Source: Eubacteriales Family XIII. Incertae Sedis bacterium (GTDB taxonomy: Bacteria; Bacillota; Clostridia; Peptostreptococcales; Anaerovoracaceae). Taken from it: a DNA stretch of 46,045 nt. The position numbers and the translations under genes were made by a program. The stretch lies in contig JAISLZ010000070.1 of NCBI GenBank assembly GCA_031277015.1, forward strand, positions 1 to 46,045, given 5' to 3'. The notes beneath the pieces are model-generated. The model was given only the letters and a program-made list of their open reading frames with translations. It was not told where the DNA came from and ran no database searches. Shown in pieces: positions 26,192 to 35,387 of the stretch; within the stretch, counting starts at the first letter, position 1, and every line of letters begins with the position of its first letter.

Positions 26192-27085
26192 ATGCGGATT
26201 GCTGAACTCGAAGTTGGGAAGCACAGGCGGGATGTCGTAAACCAGCACCCTTGCTTTGGTGCGGTGAGGAACAAAGCCCGGATGCATCTGCCGATTTGCC
26301 CATCCTGCAATATCGAATGCGCCTTTTGCAGGCGATCGCTGAATGACGATGAAAACCGCCCCGGTGTGAGCGCGTTCATACTCCCTGTAGATGAAGTTTC
26401 AGAGTATGTGGACTATGCGCTGAAAGCATGCGACGCGCTTTCTGTCATAGGCGTTGCGGGCCCGGGTGATACACTGGTCGGCGACAATCTGTTCAAGGCG
26501 TTCCTCCGCCTCAACGAAACGCATCCCGATCTGCTGAAGTGTATGAGTACGAACGGGTTGCTGTTAAACGAGCGGGCGGATGAATTGATAGAGATCGGCA
26601 TTGATACGCTGACCGTGACGGTCAATGCGGTTGATCCCCATGTCCTCAAACAAATCGTGCCTGCAATCCACTATCACGGTGAAAGGATCGAAGGCGCACG
26701 CGGCGCCCGTATACTTATACGCAATCAGATCGCCGGGATAACGAAGATGGCGGAGGCCGGGACGACGATCAAAGTGAATACGGTGCTCGTTCCCGGAGTG
26801 AACGATTCGCATGTCGAGAACGTCGCCGAGGCGGTTAGGAAAGCCGGGGCTTCGATATTCAACATCATTCCTCTTATCCCGCAACACCTGTTGTCGAACA
26901 TCGCCGAGCCATCCTGTGGTGAAATCGAAGCAGCCCGAGCTGCGGCGGCAAAGCATATAGATGTCTTCAGGCACTGCCAGAGGTGCCGCGCGGATGCAAT
27001 CGGGATCCCCGGCTTGGAGGACCACGCCTCTACGGTGCTTGGGAAATATTACGGTAAAGTGGAGGAGGTATTTTCACATGGCTGA
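26192..27085 (+). CDS. NifB-like radical SAM cofactor maturase (MarB-like)
   Basis: 297 residues. NifB enzymes fuse two [4Fe-4S] clusters and insert carbide from SAM to make the 8Fe-core precursor of nitrogenase cofactors. Seen: HPCF (Cys21), then ARMHLPICPSCNIECAFCRR with the radical-SAM CxxxCxxC (Cys39, Cys43, Cys46), GVAGPGDTL, STNGLLL, TVTVNAVDP, VNTVLVPGVND, IIPLIP and a C-terminal CQRCRADAIG pair. It lacks the NifX-like C-terminal domain of many NifB proteins; a separate NifX-like gene is at 30082. ATG 26192 is chosen; TTG 26186 (coupled to the preceding stop and closer to AAGG) is a real alternative. It overlaps the next gene by 8 bp. Confidence 0.88.
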   Translation: MRIAELEVGKHRRDVVNQHPCFGAVRNKARMHLPICPSCNIECAFCRRSLNDDENRPGVSAFILPVDEVSEYVDYALKACDALSVIGVAGPGDTLVGDNLFKAFLRLNETHPDLLKCMSTNGLLLNERADELIEIGIDTLTVTVNAVDPHVLKQIVPAIHYHGERIEGARGARILIRNQIAGITKMAEAGTTIKVNTVLVPGVNDSHVENVAEAVRKAGASIFNIIPLIPQHLLSNIAEPSCGEIEAARAAAAKHIDVFRHCQRCRADAIGIPGLEDHASTVLGKYYGKVEEVFSHG

Positions 27086-28247
27086 ACACAATAGCTACCA
27101 ATATATAGAAACGGCATTTATCCATGGCGGTATATATGGAGACGAGCGTACCGGTGCGGTCAACACTCCGGTCTATCTGACGTCGACTTACAAGCAGGAC
27201 GCTTTAGGCCAAGACAGAGGGTATGAGTATTCCCGGACGGGGAACCCGACAAGGGAAGCGTTGGAGGCGTTGATTGCTGAGCTTGAGGGTGGACATGCGG
27301 GATTTGCGTTCGCCTCCGGCATGGCGGCATTGACGGCGATATTTTCACTGCTTTCCCATGGTGACCGTATACTCATATCCAGCAATGTGTATGGCGGGAC
27401 ATTCCGCGTCCTCGACAAAATATTCGGCCGCTTCGGATTTCGCTACACCATCGTGAACGATGATACTCCGGACGCTTTCAAAGCTGAGTTGACGGAGGAC
27501 GTCAAGGCAATCCTCATAGAGACCCCTGCCAACCCTCTGTTGACAGTCACTGACATCCGGCTCCTTGCGGAGATTGCGCACAGCAAAGACGTGCTGCTGA
27601 TTGTAGACAACACTTTCATGACTCCGTATTTCCAAAGACCTCTTGAACTTGGCGCCGACATCGTTGTGCATTCCGCTACAAAATATCTCAGCGGCCACAG
27701 CGATGTGATCGCTGGCCTCGCTGTCGTCAAGAACCATGAACTTGCGGAACAATTGCACTTCATCCAGAACGCGACCGGAGGCATACAGCAGCCGTTCGAT
27801 TCCTTCATGCTCATACGAAGCCTGAAGACACTCGGCGTCAGGATGGATCGCCACGCGGAGAACGCGGAAAAGATCGCCACATACCTGTCGGCTCACATAG
27901 CCGTAAAGAAGGTGTACTATCCCGGCCTTCATGGCGCTCCGGGGTACAGTACGCACAGTAAACAGGCGTCTTCGGGCGGCGCGATCATATCGTTCGATCT
28001 CGAAGATGAATATAGCGTCGAGAGGTTTTTTACCGGGCTGAAGCTCATTGATCTCGCGGAGAGCCTCGGCGGAGTCGAATCTCTAGTCTGCCATCCGGCG
28101 ACGATGACACATGCGTCTATTCCGAAAGAATTGCGCGAGCAAGTGGGCATTACAAATACCCTGGTCAGGCTCTCTGTCGGCATTGAGCATTCGGAGGACC
28201 TGATATTCGATCTGGATCAGGCGATCAAAGCGGCGGGAAAACAATAA
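27078..28247 (+). CDS. Cystathionine gamma-lyase/gamma-synthase family PLP enzyme (MccB/MetB-like)
   Basis: 389 residues, the length of cystathionine gamma-lyases and gamma-synthases and shorter than O-acetylhomoserine sulfhydrylases. Motifs: YEYSRTGNPTREALE, ASGMAA, VDNTFMTPYFQRPLELGADIVVHSATKYLSGHSDVIAG (PLP lysine in SATKYLSGH). ATG 27078 overlaps the NifB-like stop and has GGAGG upstream; longer starts inside the previous gene are rejected. Directly followed by a cystathionine beta-synthase-like gene, so a reverse-transsulfuration pair (cystathionine to cysteine, 2-oxobutyrate and ammonia) is the favoured reading. Gamma-synthase activity cannot be excluded by eye. Confidence 0.85.
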   Translation: MAEHNSYQYIETAFIHGGIYGDERTGAVNTPVYLTSTYKQDALGQDRGYEYSRTGNPTREALEALIAELEGGHAGFAFASGMAALTAIFSLLSHGDRILISSNVYGGTFRVLDKIFGRFGFRYTIVNDDTPDAFKAELTEDVKAILIETPANPLLTVTDIRLLAEIAHSKDVLLIVDNTFMTPYFQRPLELGADIVVHSATKYLSGHSDVIAGLAVVKNHELAEQLHFIQNATGGIQQPFDSFMLIRSLKTLGVRMDRHAENAEKIATYLSAHIAVKKVYYPGLHGAPGYSTHSKQASSGGAIISFDLEDEYSVERFFTGLKLIDLAESLGGVESLVCHPATMTHASIPKELREQVGITNTLVRLSVGIEHSEDLIFDLDQAIKAAGKQ

Positions 28248-28264
28248 AGAAGGAAGGCGAGGAA

Positions 28265-29176
28265 ATGGCAGTATATGATTCGATGTTCGAGCTTGTGGGC
28301 AATACGCCTCTGGTGAGGCTTAACAATATGGGCTTTCCGGACACGCTACATGTTTTTGCAAAACTGGAATTATGGAATCCAGCAGGTAGTGTCAAAGACC
28401 GCATAGGGCTTTCGATGATCAAGGCGGCGGAGGAAGCGGGGCGTCTTGCGCCCGGCGGGACGATTATTTCGGCGACTGCCGGCAATACCGGGCTCGGCAT
28501 CGCGTTTGCAGCTTTAAAGAGCGGATACAGGATCATATTTGTGGTCCCTGACAAATTCTCGGAGGAAAAGCAGACGCTGATGCGTTCTCTCGGTGCGGAG
28601 ATCGTGAACACGAAACGGGCCGGAGGTATGCTCGAAGCTAGGGAAAAAGCGGAAGAAATACTCTCCAGGACGCCGGGGGCAATCACTCTGGAGCAGTTTA
28701 CGGATATCGCAAATCCAGACGCGCACTACCGTGGGACGGGGCCGGAGATATACCGGGATCTTACCGGAGGGGTGGATATCTTTGTAGCTGGAGCTGGTAG
28801 CGGAGGAACATTCTCTGGAACGGTCCGTTACCTCAAGGAAAAGCTCCCGAACCTTCATGCCGTACTCGCCGATCCGGAGGGTTCGATCATCGGGGGAGGC
28901 GAACACGGCGACTATGAGCTCGAAGGGATCGGCGGGGAGTTTATCGCGGATACGATGGATCTCTCGCTGGTGGATGAAGTCGTGAAAATAACGGATGACG
29001 ACGCGTTCCCCACGGCGCGGGAGCTTGCGCGGAGAGAAGGCATATTTGCCGGATCCTCATCCGGAGCCGCCGTGGCGGCGGTAAGGAAAATTGCGGAAAC
29101 GCGCAAGGAGGGCAATCTCGTAGTCGTTCTGCCGGATCGTGGGGACCGTTATTTCAGCAAGCATCTTTACGAATAG
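28265..29176 (+). CDS. Cystathionine beta-synthase / cysteine synthase family enzyme (MccA-like)
   Basis: 303 residues of the fold-type II PLP family. LWNPAGSVKDRIG holds the PLP lysine, ATAGNTGLGIAFAA the substrate loop, and GAGSGGTFSG the phosphate-binding loop. The segment LADPEGSIIGGG and then YELEGIGGEF resembles O-acetylserine-dependent cystathionine beta-synthases (MccA/YrhA) and true CBS, rather than CysK, which usually has an EP..SP pattern there. It would join homocysteine with O-acetylserine or serine to give cystathionine. No CBS regulatory domain. The gene follows 17 bp after the gamma-lyase-like gene. Confidence 0.85.
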   Translation: MAVYDSMFELVGNTPLVRLNNMGFPDTLHVFAKLELWNPAGSVKDRIGLSMIKAAEEAGRLAPGGTIISATAGNTGLGIAFAALKSGYRIIFVVPDKFSEEKQTLMRSLGAEIVNTKRAGGMLEAREKAEEILSRTPGAITLEQFTDIANPDAHYRGTGPEIYRDLTGGVDIFVAGAGSGGTFSGTVRYLKEKLPNLHAVLADPEGSIIGGGEHGDYELEGIGGEFIADTMDLSLVDEVVKITDDDAFPTARELARREGIFAGSSSGAAVAAVRKIAETRKEGNLVVVLPDRGDRYFSKHLYE

Positions 29177-29192
29177 GCGAATTAACGATTGA

Positions 29193-30071
<879 letters not shown>

Positions 30072-30081
30072 GGCTGGAAAG

Positions 30082-30438
30082 ATGAACGGCAAACATAGGG
30101 TTGCGGTGGCCACGACAGATGGGCTGACGCTCTATGAACATTTCGGGCACGCGAGCCGTTTTGGCATTTACGACATAGATGAATCGACGGTTGATTTTGT
30201 TGAGACGCGCAAAGTGGATCCTCCATGCCATGGAGGGCACCACAGCGAATCAGCTTTTGACGCGGTGATTGAACTGTTGGATGACTGCGAAGCCATTGTC
30301 GTCGGCAAAATAGGGCCGGGCGCAGCGGACTATTTGATGGAACGCGGCATACGTGTATTTGAAGCGCCCGGAGTGCTGGAAGTTGTCCTTGGTGCGATCG
30401 CCTCACGCGGCTTGCTGGATGTCGGGGTGGAACGTTAA
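30082..30438 (+). CDS. NifX/NafY-type iron-molybdenum-cofactor binding domain protein
   Basis: 118 residues of the dinitrogenase iron-molybdenum cofactor biosynthesis domain. HRVAVATTDGLTLYEHFGHASRFGIYDID is the standard start of the NifX and NifB C-terminal fold, and a His/Cys-rich loop (PPCHGGHH) follows. It likely carries or holds a cofactor precursor made by the NifB-like enzyme. ATG 30082 is 10 bp after the NifH-like stop; the earlier ATG at 30046 lies within that gene and is rejected. Its separation from NifB is notable. Confidence 0.85.
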   Translation: MNGKHRVAVATTDGLTLYEHFGHASRFGIYDIDESTVDFVETRKVDPPCHGGHHSESAFDAVIELLDDCEAIVVGKIGPGAADYLMERGIRVFEAPGVLEVVLGAIASRGLLDVGVER

Positions 30439-30463
30439 ACTTATTTTATAGGAGGAGGTAAAA

Positions 30464-31021
30464 ATGGCAAGAGTAGGTTATAAACGATATGAGGACGCTA
30501 CGGGAGAGCTAAAGGAGGCATACGATGCATTGCTCTCAAAATCCGGTAATATCACGAACATGAAGCTCGTACTCGGAAATTCGTGGACGGTGTATGACGC
30601 GTATATAGGATGGTACCGGGTATGGGATAAGCTTGTGGAAGTCGTTGGAGAGCGGGCGGCCATCATCTTTGCACATTCGATATCCACTACGAACGGGTGT
30701 ATTCTGTGTTCGCTGTTTTTCATTCAGGACATCAAAGACCTCGGCGAGAATCCTGCCGATCTTGTCTTGGACGAAAAGGAGACACTTCTCGTGGAGCTCG
30801 GTCAGACGGCCGTCAAGAACCCGAACGGTGTCTCGGACGCCCTGATCTCGGACCTGAAAAAATATTTCAACGACGAGGAACTCGTCGTGATCGTAGGTTT
30901 TGCGGGTGAGATGATCATGTACAACGTATTCAATTCAATTCTGGATGTAGATGTCGACGATCGTCTGCTTCCGATCAAAGGCGAGTTCAAGCCTGAGACA
31001 TGGAGAGAAAAAGACAAATGA
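30464..31021 (+). CDS. Carboxymuconolactone decarboxylase/AhpD-like protein
   Basis: 185 residues, all-helical. A CxxC redox pair lies in TTNGCILCSLFFIQDI, with the surrounding HSISTTNGC context typical of the AhpD/CMD family. Members reduce peroxides by way of the CxxC and an adjacent histidine. Strong AGGAGG ribosome-binding site. Its stop overlaps the aminotransferase start (ATGA), so it is tightly within the operon. A role as thiol reductant for methanethiol or oxygen/peroxide protection of the nitrogenase-like enzyme are both guesses. Confidence 0.8.
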   Translation: MARVGYKRYEDATGELKEAYDALLSKSGNITNMKLVLGNSWTVYDAYIGWYRVWDKLVEVVGERAAIIFAHSISTTNGCILCSLFFIQDIKDLGENPADLVLDEKETLLVELGQTAVKNPNGVSDALISDLKKYFNDEELVVIVGFAGEMIMYNVFNSILDVDVDDRLLPIKGEFKPETWREKDK

Positions 31022-32412
31022 GCAGTAAGGTAATCAGTGAAGCTGATCTTGAGTCGCGGGTGGGCGCAGCCCCTTTCGGCGACAGGACAAAGGCGCTGGC
31101 CCTCAGCGCCGTGCAATTCGAGTCGCTCGGTAGCGTAGCTTGGGGGCTATTCCCCGCCGCACCGGTCATGGTACGTGGTCAGGGATCTCTGCTCTGGGAT
31201 GCGGATGGCAAGGAATACATCGACCTTCTATCCGGTTTTTCCGTGAGCAATTTCGGCAACTGCCATCCTCGCATCACGGAAGCTATATGCAAACAGGCCG
31301 GCACGCTCACCCACTATTTCGACCTGCCCCACGAAGGGCGTGTCCGCCTTGCGGAAAGGCTATGCTCCCTCGCCGGCATCCGCGGGGGAAACGCGAAAGT
31401 TTTGTTTGGTACCACCGGATCTGATGGGGTGGAGAATGCGGTGCGTGCCGCGCGGTTTTTCACGGGCAAGCCGTACATCCTCACCGCGAAGGGTGACTAT
31501 CATGGCGCCACATTCGGAACGATCGGGCTCACGAGCCGTGCGGGCATCAACGCGACGTATTCTCCCGGTGGGGCTACGGGTAATATAGGCTTTTTCGGTT
31601 TTCCTCATGAATATCGCGCGGGGCTTTCTGAATACGGCAACAGCGGTATGGAAGCTCTTGCGGAGTTGGAACGCGATTTATCGGGCGGATTCTCGCCGTA
31701 TGCCGACGCGTCGGGGAATTTGAACGTCGCGGCTATCCTTGCGGAACCGTTCCAAAGTTCTTTGGGCTACTACATCCCGCCCCGCGATTATCTGAAAGAG
31801 CTACGCCGCATCTGCGACAGGCATGGGTTGCTGCTCATCATAGACGAGGTGCAGACAGGGCTAGGACGGACGGGGAGGCTCTGGGCGTATGATCATTCAG
31901 GGATTGAGCCGGATATACTCGTGACGTCAAAGACGCTCGGCGGCGGCTTGCCTTTGTCGGCAGTGGTCGCGCGCGCGGACATACTGTCACAGTGGGTGCC
32001 GACTGCGCACATCAATACGCAAGCGGGCAATGCTGTCGCTTGCGCGGCGGCAAATACCGTACTGGATATGCTTGAAGAACCCGGCGCCCTTGATGACGTG
32101 ACCAAGAGGGGTGCGTACTTCAAGGAGGGGCTGGACCGCATCGCGAGGACGCACCCCTCGCTCGGGTACATCGATCACGAGAGCATCTATCTGGGGCTCG
32201 AGTTCGTCTCCGACCCTGTGAAAAAAACGCCTGCGTCAGAGCTCGTTTCGAGAATACGCGCGTTCGGGTTACGGGAAGGATTGCTTCTGGACCAAGGGGG
32301 CTACTACGGCAATCGTATACCTCTCATCCCCGCGCTGAACATTCCCTACGAATTGATCGACCGTACCCTCGAAACGCTGGAAGCTGTCATAGATGAAGCG
32401 GAGAGGACATAA
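31018..32412 (+). CDS. Class III aminotransferase (omega/4-aminobutyrate/acetylornithine type)
   Basis: 464 residues, PLP fold type I. Motifs: VRGQGSLLWDADGKEYIDLLSGFSVSNFGNCHPRI, TTGSDGVENAVRAAR, AEPFQSSLGYYIPP, LLIIDEVQTGLGRTG and the PLP lysine in VTSKTLGGGLPLSA. Substrates of the class are omega-amines or amino acids (GABA, ornithine, taurine, diaminobutyrate). The N-terminal 35 residues before the core are unusual. ATG 31018 overlaps the previous stop. Being inside a nitrogenase-like sulfur operon suggests an organosulfur amine or amino acid as substrate, which is inference. Confidence 0.85.
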   Translation: MSSKVISEADLESRVGAAPFGDRTKALALSAVQFESLGSVAWGLFPAAPVMVRGQGSLLWDADGKEYIDLLSGFSVSNFGNCHPRITEAICKQAGTLTHYFDLPHEGRVRLAERLCSLAGIRGGNAKVLFGTTGSDGVENAVRAARFFTGKPYILTAKGDYHGATFGTIGLTSRAGINATYSPGGATGNIGFFGFPHEYRAGLSEYGNSGMEALAELERDLSGGFSPYADASGNLNVAAILAEPFQSSLGYYIPPRDYLKELRRICDRHGLLLIIDEVQTGLGRTGRLWAYDHSGIEPDILVTSKTLGGGLPLSAVVARADILSQWVPTAHINTQAGNAVACAAANTVLDMLEEPGALDDVTKRGAYFKEGLDRIARTHPSLGYIDHESIYLGLEFVSDPVKKTPASELVSRIRAFGLREGLLLDQGGYYGNRIPLIPALNIPYELIDRTLETLEAVIDEAERT

Positions 32413-32424
32413 AGGAATTAAGTT

Positions 32425-33726
32425 ATGAGTAAATATGCGTTTGACACATTGAAAGTCAGGGCGGGCTATAATCCTTCCGATCACAGAAATGCTGTGTCCG
32501 TGCCAATCTACCAGACGACGGCCTACGAACTCGGCGATAGTTACAGGGCGGATCGGCTGTTTGCGTTTGAGGAAGATGACCCTATCTACACGCGGCTATC
32601 CAATCCAACTGTGGACGTGCTTGAGCAACGGATCACGGCCCTGCATCCCGGCGCGGCCGCCTCTATCGCGCTTGCGTCCGGCATGGCGGCCGTCACCTAT
32701 GCACTTCTCAACGCAGCGGGCAAGGGCGGCCGCATCCTGACGACCGCGCGGCTCTATGGCGGAACAGTAGACAGCTTTGAGCAGATATTTGACGAATACG
32801 GCATCGGCGTCGACATCGTCGAAAACCCGGACGATATCTCGGAATTTGAGTTGAAATTCACCGACGACACGAAGGCGGTCTTTCTTGAAACGCTTACCAA
32901 TCCTTTCGGCACGATTCCCGATCTCGAGAGAATTGCGTACATAGCGCATCAGAAGGGCGCCACGCTGATTGTGGACAATACGGTCGCGACGCCGTATCTG
33001 ATGAACCCGTTTTCTCATGAAGCGGATGTCGTCGTCTATTCGGCGACAAAGGCGCTTTCCGGTCACGGCAATGTGATTGCGGGTATAGTCGTTGAAAGCG
33101 GCAGGTTCGACTATGGCGCAGGGCGCCATCCGCAATTCACGAAGCCGCTATGGTTTCTGCGTGATTCCGAAAACAGGAAGCGTCACATCCTGGAGATTTT
33201 CCCCGACGCGCCGTTCACGGGCCGTATTCGCGCTGTCCATCTGAATTATCTCGGCGCGGCGCTCGGGCCTTTTGATGCGTACCTTGTGCTGATTGGGCTT
33301 GAAACGCTGTCCGAGCGCGTCGACAAGCAGGTGAAAAACGCCCGCCTCGTGCGCGCATTTCTGGAGAAAAATGAGCATGTCGCGTGGCTACGCCATCCTG
33401 AGGGCGATGGTAGCGCCTACGGCGCGTTACGTGAGAAATATTTTCCGAAAGGGGTGGGCTCCCTCGTGTCCTTCGGCTTCAAAGGGACGGAGGAACAGCG
33501 TCGGACCTTCCTCGCGTCGACTGAGGTATTCAGCTATCAAGCGAACATCGGGGACGCGCGGTCGCTCATCATCAACCCGGCGCAGACGACGCACGTCGAG
33601 CTGACGGAGCGCCAGTGCGAGCTTGTCGGCCTTTCGCCCGATACGGTTCGCCTGTCGGTAGGTCTCGAGGATCCGAATGATCTCATCAAAGATTTAAAGG
33701 GCGCCTTCGCCAAAGCGTTTGAATGA
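32425..33726 (+). CDS. metY: O-acetylhomoserine sulfhydrylase (O-acetylhomoserine aminocarboxypropyltransferase)
   Basis: 433 residues, the long form of the Cys/Met-metabolism PLP family. Start YAFDTLKVRAGYNPSDHRNAVSVPIYQTTAYEL is typical of MetY/Met17. IYTRLSNPTVDVLEQR, VVYSATKALSGHGNVIAG (PLP lysine) and the C-terminal TVRLSVGLEDPNDLI are intact. It combines O-acetylhomoserine with sulfide to homocysteine, or with methanethiol to methionine. A close paralogue (36739) flanks the other side of the NifDK-like genes, suggesting the enzyme captures a thiol product of the reductase. Last gene of the first operon; a promoter follows at 33767. Confidence 0.93.
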   Translation: MSKYAFDTLKVRAGYNPSDHRNAVSVPIYQTTAYELGDSYRADRLFAFEEDDPIYTRLSNPTVDVLEQRITALHPGAAASIALASGMAAVTYALLNAAGKGGRILTTARLYGGTVDSFEQIFDEYGIGVDIVENPDDISEFELKFTDDTKAVFLETLTNPFGTIPDLERIAYIAHQKGATLIVDNTVATPYLMNPFSHEADVVVYSATKALSGHGNVIAGIVVESGRFDYGAGRHPQFTKPLWFLRDSENRKRHILEIFPDAPFTGRIRAVHLNYLGAALGPFDAYLVLIGLETLSERVDKQVKNARLVRAFLEKNEHVAWLRHPEGDGSAYGALREKYFPKGVGSLVSFGFKGTEEQRRTFLASTEVFSYQANIGDARSLIINPAQTTHVELTERQCELVGLSPDTVRLSVGLEDPNDLIKDLKGAFAKAFE

Positions 33727-33766
33727 TATCAGAGAAAAGATTAAAGATGTTAAATAAAAGTTTTTC

Positions 33767-33795
33767 TTGACACTGCACGTAAGTTGTGATATAAC
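33767..33795 (+). promoter_or_regulatory. Sigma-70-type promoter of the NifDK-like operon
   Basis: Consensus TTGACA (33767-33772), 17-bp spacer ending in TGA, and TATAAC (33790-33795), also giving an extended -10. The start site is predicted about 33802. Confidence 0.75.
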
Positions 33796-33833
33796 ATACT
33801 AAACATATAAAGATAGTATAGCATTGACCGGAC

Positions 33834-33869
33834 AACCGGAGATAGACGAAATGTTTGTCTCCGGTTTTT
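33834..33869 (+). terminator. Strong terminator hairpin in the leader of the NifDK-like operon (candidate attenuator)
   Basis: AACCGGAGATAGAC pairs with GTTTGTCTCCGGTT in a 14-bp stem (two G-U pairs) around a 5-nt loop, running into TTTTT. It lies about 30 nt after the predicted start site and 30 nt before the TTG start of the NifD-like gene, so it cannot be the terminator of the previous gene alone: the promoter is upstream of it. A second CCGG at 33828 can form a competing small hairpin (CCGGACAACCGG). Transcription attenuation is inferred. Confidence 0.7.
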
Positions 33870-33899
33870 GTGTTGTGATGGAGGGATAAGGAGTCAGGG

Positions 33900-35387
33900 T
33901 TGGCAAAAGTGAATTTGGATTTGCCTGAGGTGCAGATCAGAGAATTGAGGCTCGGATCGATCACGGGTTTTCAGGGTACGGCGAAGGAGTTGGTTTCCGC
34001 CGCAAGATGCGGATTGAGGGACAAGAACCGTTCGTTCAGCCAATGCCTCGGATGTTCCACGGGAAACGCCGCGTGCATGGTCGTGTTGATACGCGATGCT
34101 GCCGTCATCAGTCACGGTCCGGTAGGGTGCTCATCTTGTTTGCATGAATTTGCCTTCACGTATCGTGTCAACGCTCCGCTACGCGATCTCGAACACCCGA
34201 CACAGCGCAAGATTTATTCTACAAATCTGGATGAAGGCGACACTGTGTACGGAGCCGGCCAGAAACTGGCGGACGCCATTCGCGAAGTCCATGAACGCGC
34301 GAATCCTAAGGCGATTTTCGTACTCACTACGTGCGCGGTAGGTATCATCGGGGACGATGTGGAGAGCGTGACGGACGAAGCCGAAGCCGAACTGGGCATC
34401 CCGGTCGCCGCCATATTCTGCGAGGGCTTCAGATCCAAAGTTTGGACGACAGGGTTTGACGCAGGGTACCACGCCATCGCTCGCAAGATCATCAAGCCGC
34501 CCCGTCAGCGCAGGAGCGATATGATCAACGTCATCAATTTCTGGGGTGGAGACATCTTCACGGAATGGTTCGAGCCGTTTGGCGCAAAGCCCAATTTCAT
34601 CACGCCGTATGCGACGGTGGATAGCCTTGCGTATGCGTCCGAGGCGGTCGCGACCATTCAGGCCTGCCCGACGCTCGGCAGCTACCTCGCGGCGGCGTTG
34701 AGTCAGGAGTTCGGAGTCCCGGAAGTGGAGACAGCTTCGCCTTACGGGATTCAGCAAACGGACAGATGGTTTCGCAAGCTGGGTGAGATACTGGGGAAGC
34801 CAGATGTTGCGGAAGATGTCATCGCCGCGAAGAAAAAGGAGTATATCCCTCAAATAGAAGCCCTGAAGAAAAAACTGTCGGGGAAAACCGCCTTTGTTAC
34901 GGCGGGGGCGGGCCACGGGCATTCGCTTCTTTCAGTATTGGCGGAGCTCGGTGTCAATGCGCGGGGTGCGGCGATATTCCACCATGATCCCCTGTACGAC
35001 AACGGGAAAGAAGAATCCGACGCCCTAGCCCAACGCGTACGCGATTACGGCGATGTTCCTAATATCAATGTGTGCAACAAGCAGGAATTTGAACTCGTCA
35101 ACCAGCTTGCGCGCACACGCCCGGATTTCATGCTTGCCCGTCACGGCGGCATGACCCTTTGGGGCGCAAAACTCGGCATCCCTTCGCTGCTCGTCGGCGA
35201 TGAACATTTCGGCATGGGATATGAGGGGATCGTGCGGTACGGGGAACGCATCCTCGAAACCATCGAGAATGACGAGTTCGTGAAGAACCTGGCAAAACAC
35301 GCGATCAATCCGTACACCAAATGGTGGCTTGCGCAGGAACCGTATGTATTCATCGAGGGGGGTGCTGAAGCATGGCGGGCATCATAG
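33900..35387 (+). CDS. NifD-like nitrogenase component alpha (MarD-like)
   Basis: 495 residues. Catalytic alpha subunit homologue. The three P-cluster cysteine positions of NifD are kept: Cys52 (LGCSTGNAAC), Cys77 (HGPVGCSSC) and Cys145 (TTCAVGIIGDDVESV). The cofactor-ligand Cys is present as Cys256 in QACPTLGSYLAAALSQEFGVP. At the position of the cofactor-ligand His (A. vinelandii His442) there is Gly (GIPSLLVGDEHFGMG); His436 three residues on could substitute. Thus a P-cluster and an 8Fe-type cofactor are likely, but not classical dinitrogenase. The TTG start has AAGGAG six bases upstream. It overlaps the NifK-like gene by 16 bp. Confidence 0.9.
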   Translation: MAKVNLDLPEVQIRELRLGSITGFQGTAKELVSAARCGLRDKNRSFSQCLGCSTGNAACMVVLIRDAAVISHGPVGCSSCLHEFAFTYRVNAPLRDLEHPTQRKIYSTNLDEGDTVYGAGQKLADAIREVHERANPKAIFVLTTCAVGIIGDDVESVTDEAEAELGIPVAAIFCEGFRSKVWTTGFDAGYHAIARKIIKPPRQRRSDMINVINFWGGDIFTEWFEPFGAKPNFITPYATVDSLAYASEAVATIQACPTLGSYLAAALSQEFGVPEVETASPYGIQQTDRWFRKLGEILGKPDVAEDVIAAKKKEYIPQIEALKKKLSGKTAFVTAGAGHGHSLLSVLAELGVNARGAAIFHHDPLYDNGKEESDALAQRVRDYGDVPNINVCNKQEFELVNQLARTRPDFMLARHGGMTLWGAKLGIPSLLVGDEHFGMGYEGIVRYGERILETIENDEFVKNLAKHAINPYTKWWLAQEPYVFIEGGAEAWRAS

